Origin: an uncultured Tenacibaculum sp.
GTDB lineage: Bacteria; Bacteroidota; Bacteroidia; Flavobacteriales; Flavobacteriaceae
Length of the DNA stretch: 64,000 bases
Direction: 5' to 3'
Assembly (NCBI RefSeq): GCF_947498805.1
Contig: NZ_CANMLT010000001.1
Coordinates: 496,001-560,000, forward strand
The position numbers and the translations under genes are program-made. The notes beneath the pieces were generated by a model. That model was not told the DNA's origin, ran no database searches, and was given only the letters and a program-made list of their open reading frames with translations. This document shows positions 63,767 to 64,000 of the stretch, piece after piece. Position 1 is the first letter of the stretch; each line of letters starts with the position of its first letter.

Positions 63767-64000
63767 TTATTCAATGTATCCATCTGTCTTCCACTTATCG
63801 AATAAAGCTCTTCTATCGGCAGTTAAAAGCCCGTTTTGCGGCATTGGATTGGCAGCATCATTTAAACGGGCTATTAAATTTCCATTTTGAGCCGAGTTTT
63901 TCACTTGATCATAGGTTTCAAGAATTAATCCATTGGCTGGGTTTACCGAACTATGACAGGTTAGGCAGTTATTAAATATGATTGGTTGAATGTCTCTTTG
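63767..64000 (-). CDS. Cytochrome c-like protein, C-terminal part (runs off right edge)
   Basis: The minus strand is open from the window edge for 77 codons to TAA (63767-63769). It contains NNCLTCHSSVNPANGLILET, a CxxCH haem c motif, followed by NSAQNGNLIARLNDAANPMP and ADRRALFDKW. This fits the small haem domain found at the end of some Bacteroidota secreted or membrane proteins; the start and any other domains lie outside the window. It ends 16 bp before the YceI start and is probably first or second in that operon. The haem suggests an electron-transfer or respiratory context. Confidence 0.85.
   Translation of the reverse strand, partial: QRDIQPIIFNNCLTCHSSVNPANGLILETYDQVKNSAQNGNLIARLNDAANPMPQNGLLTADRRALFDKWKTDGYIE

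Noticed and set aside
63751-63783. Longer start for the YceI protein
   Set aside because: It would put 11 residues before the signal peptide and overlap the cytochrome-like gene.

Overview
The window is AT-rich and densely coded, and it looks like the chromosome of a marine-type gliding flavobacterium (Bacteroidota; Tenacibaculum or a close relative is my guess from gene content, not a database match). The evidence is a giant SprB-repeat adhesin with a type IX secretion (T9SS) C-terminal sorting signal, a bacillithiol enzyme (BshC), a TPR-histidine kinase/LytTR pair, a YceI/DUF5777-type operon, and promoters of the Bacteroidota form TTG...TAnnTTTG. I saw no rRNA, tRNA, CRISPR array or insertion sequence.

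Layout. 1-5.5 kb (minus strand): a gene cut by the left edge, a berberine-bridge-type FAD oxidase, and a three-gene unit (unknown protein, TPR sensor kinase, LytTR response regulator). Two copies of a 75-bp element lie upstream of the first two genes. 5.8-21.6 kb: mostly housekeeping. It holds an ECF sigma factor followed by a 47-aa gene, a cysteine-free endonuclease III, a BCP peroxiredoxin, a membrane hydroxylase, an esterase, a small membrane protein, a dihydroorotase homologue that has lost metal ligands, a BatA-type membrane protein, a methyltransferase-bshC-rlmF run, a pseudouridine synthase with a long N-terminal extension, and two tandem long-chain acyl-CoA ligases.

21.75-57.28 kb (plus strand): the main item, about 35.5 kb of thirteen co-directional genes that overlap or lie at most 54 bp apart, behind one good Bacteroidota promoter. 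In order: a 1580-aa exported beta-rich protein, a fibronectin type III protein, a 95-aa remnant and a full 442-aa member of a secreted family with a SprB-like tail, a 3780-aa SprB-repeat adhesin with two arrays of long near-identical repeats, a PKD lipoprotein, and a 2257-aa multidomain protein. The last carries an FnIII region, a zinc-metalloprotease motif and a C-terminal domain that reads like an ADP-ribosyltransferase toxin. After it come a small charged protein and a two-TM protein (candidate immunity proteins), three more members of the SprB-tail family, and an outer-membrane barrel protein with a helical tail. My reading is a T9SS-linked surface apparatus that may carry a polymorphic toxin. 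Component families are recognisable; the assembly and its function are inference.

57.3-64 kb: a YchJ-like SEC-C protein and a small unknown protein; a TetR regulator divergent from an acyl-CoA dehydrogenase with two identical 16-bp palindromes around the promoter; a transglutaminase-like protein; a Crp/Fnr-type regulator; and a minus-strand run of cytochrome-like protein (cut by the right edge), YceI, OB-fold and DUF5777-type barrel genes.
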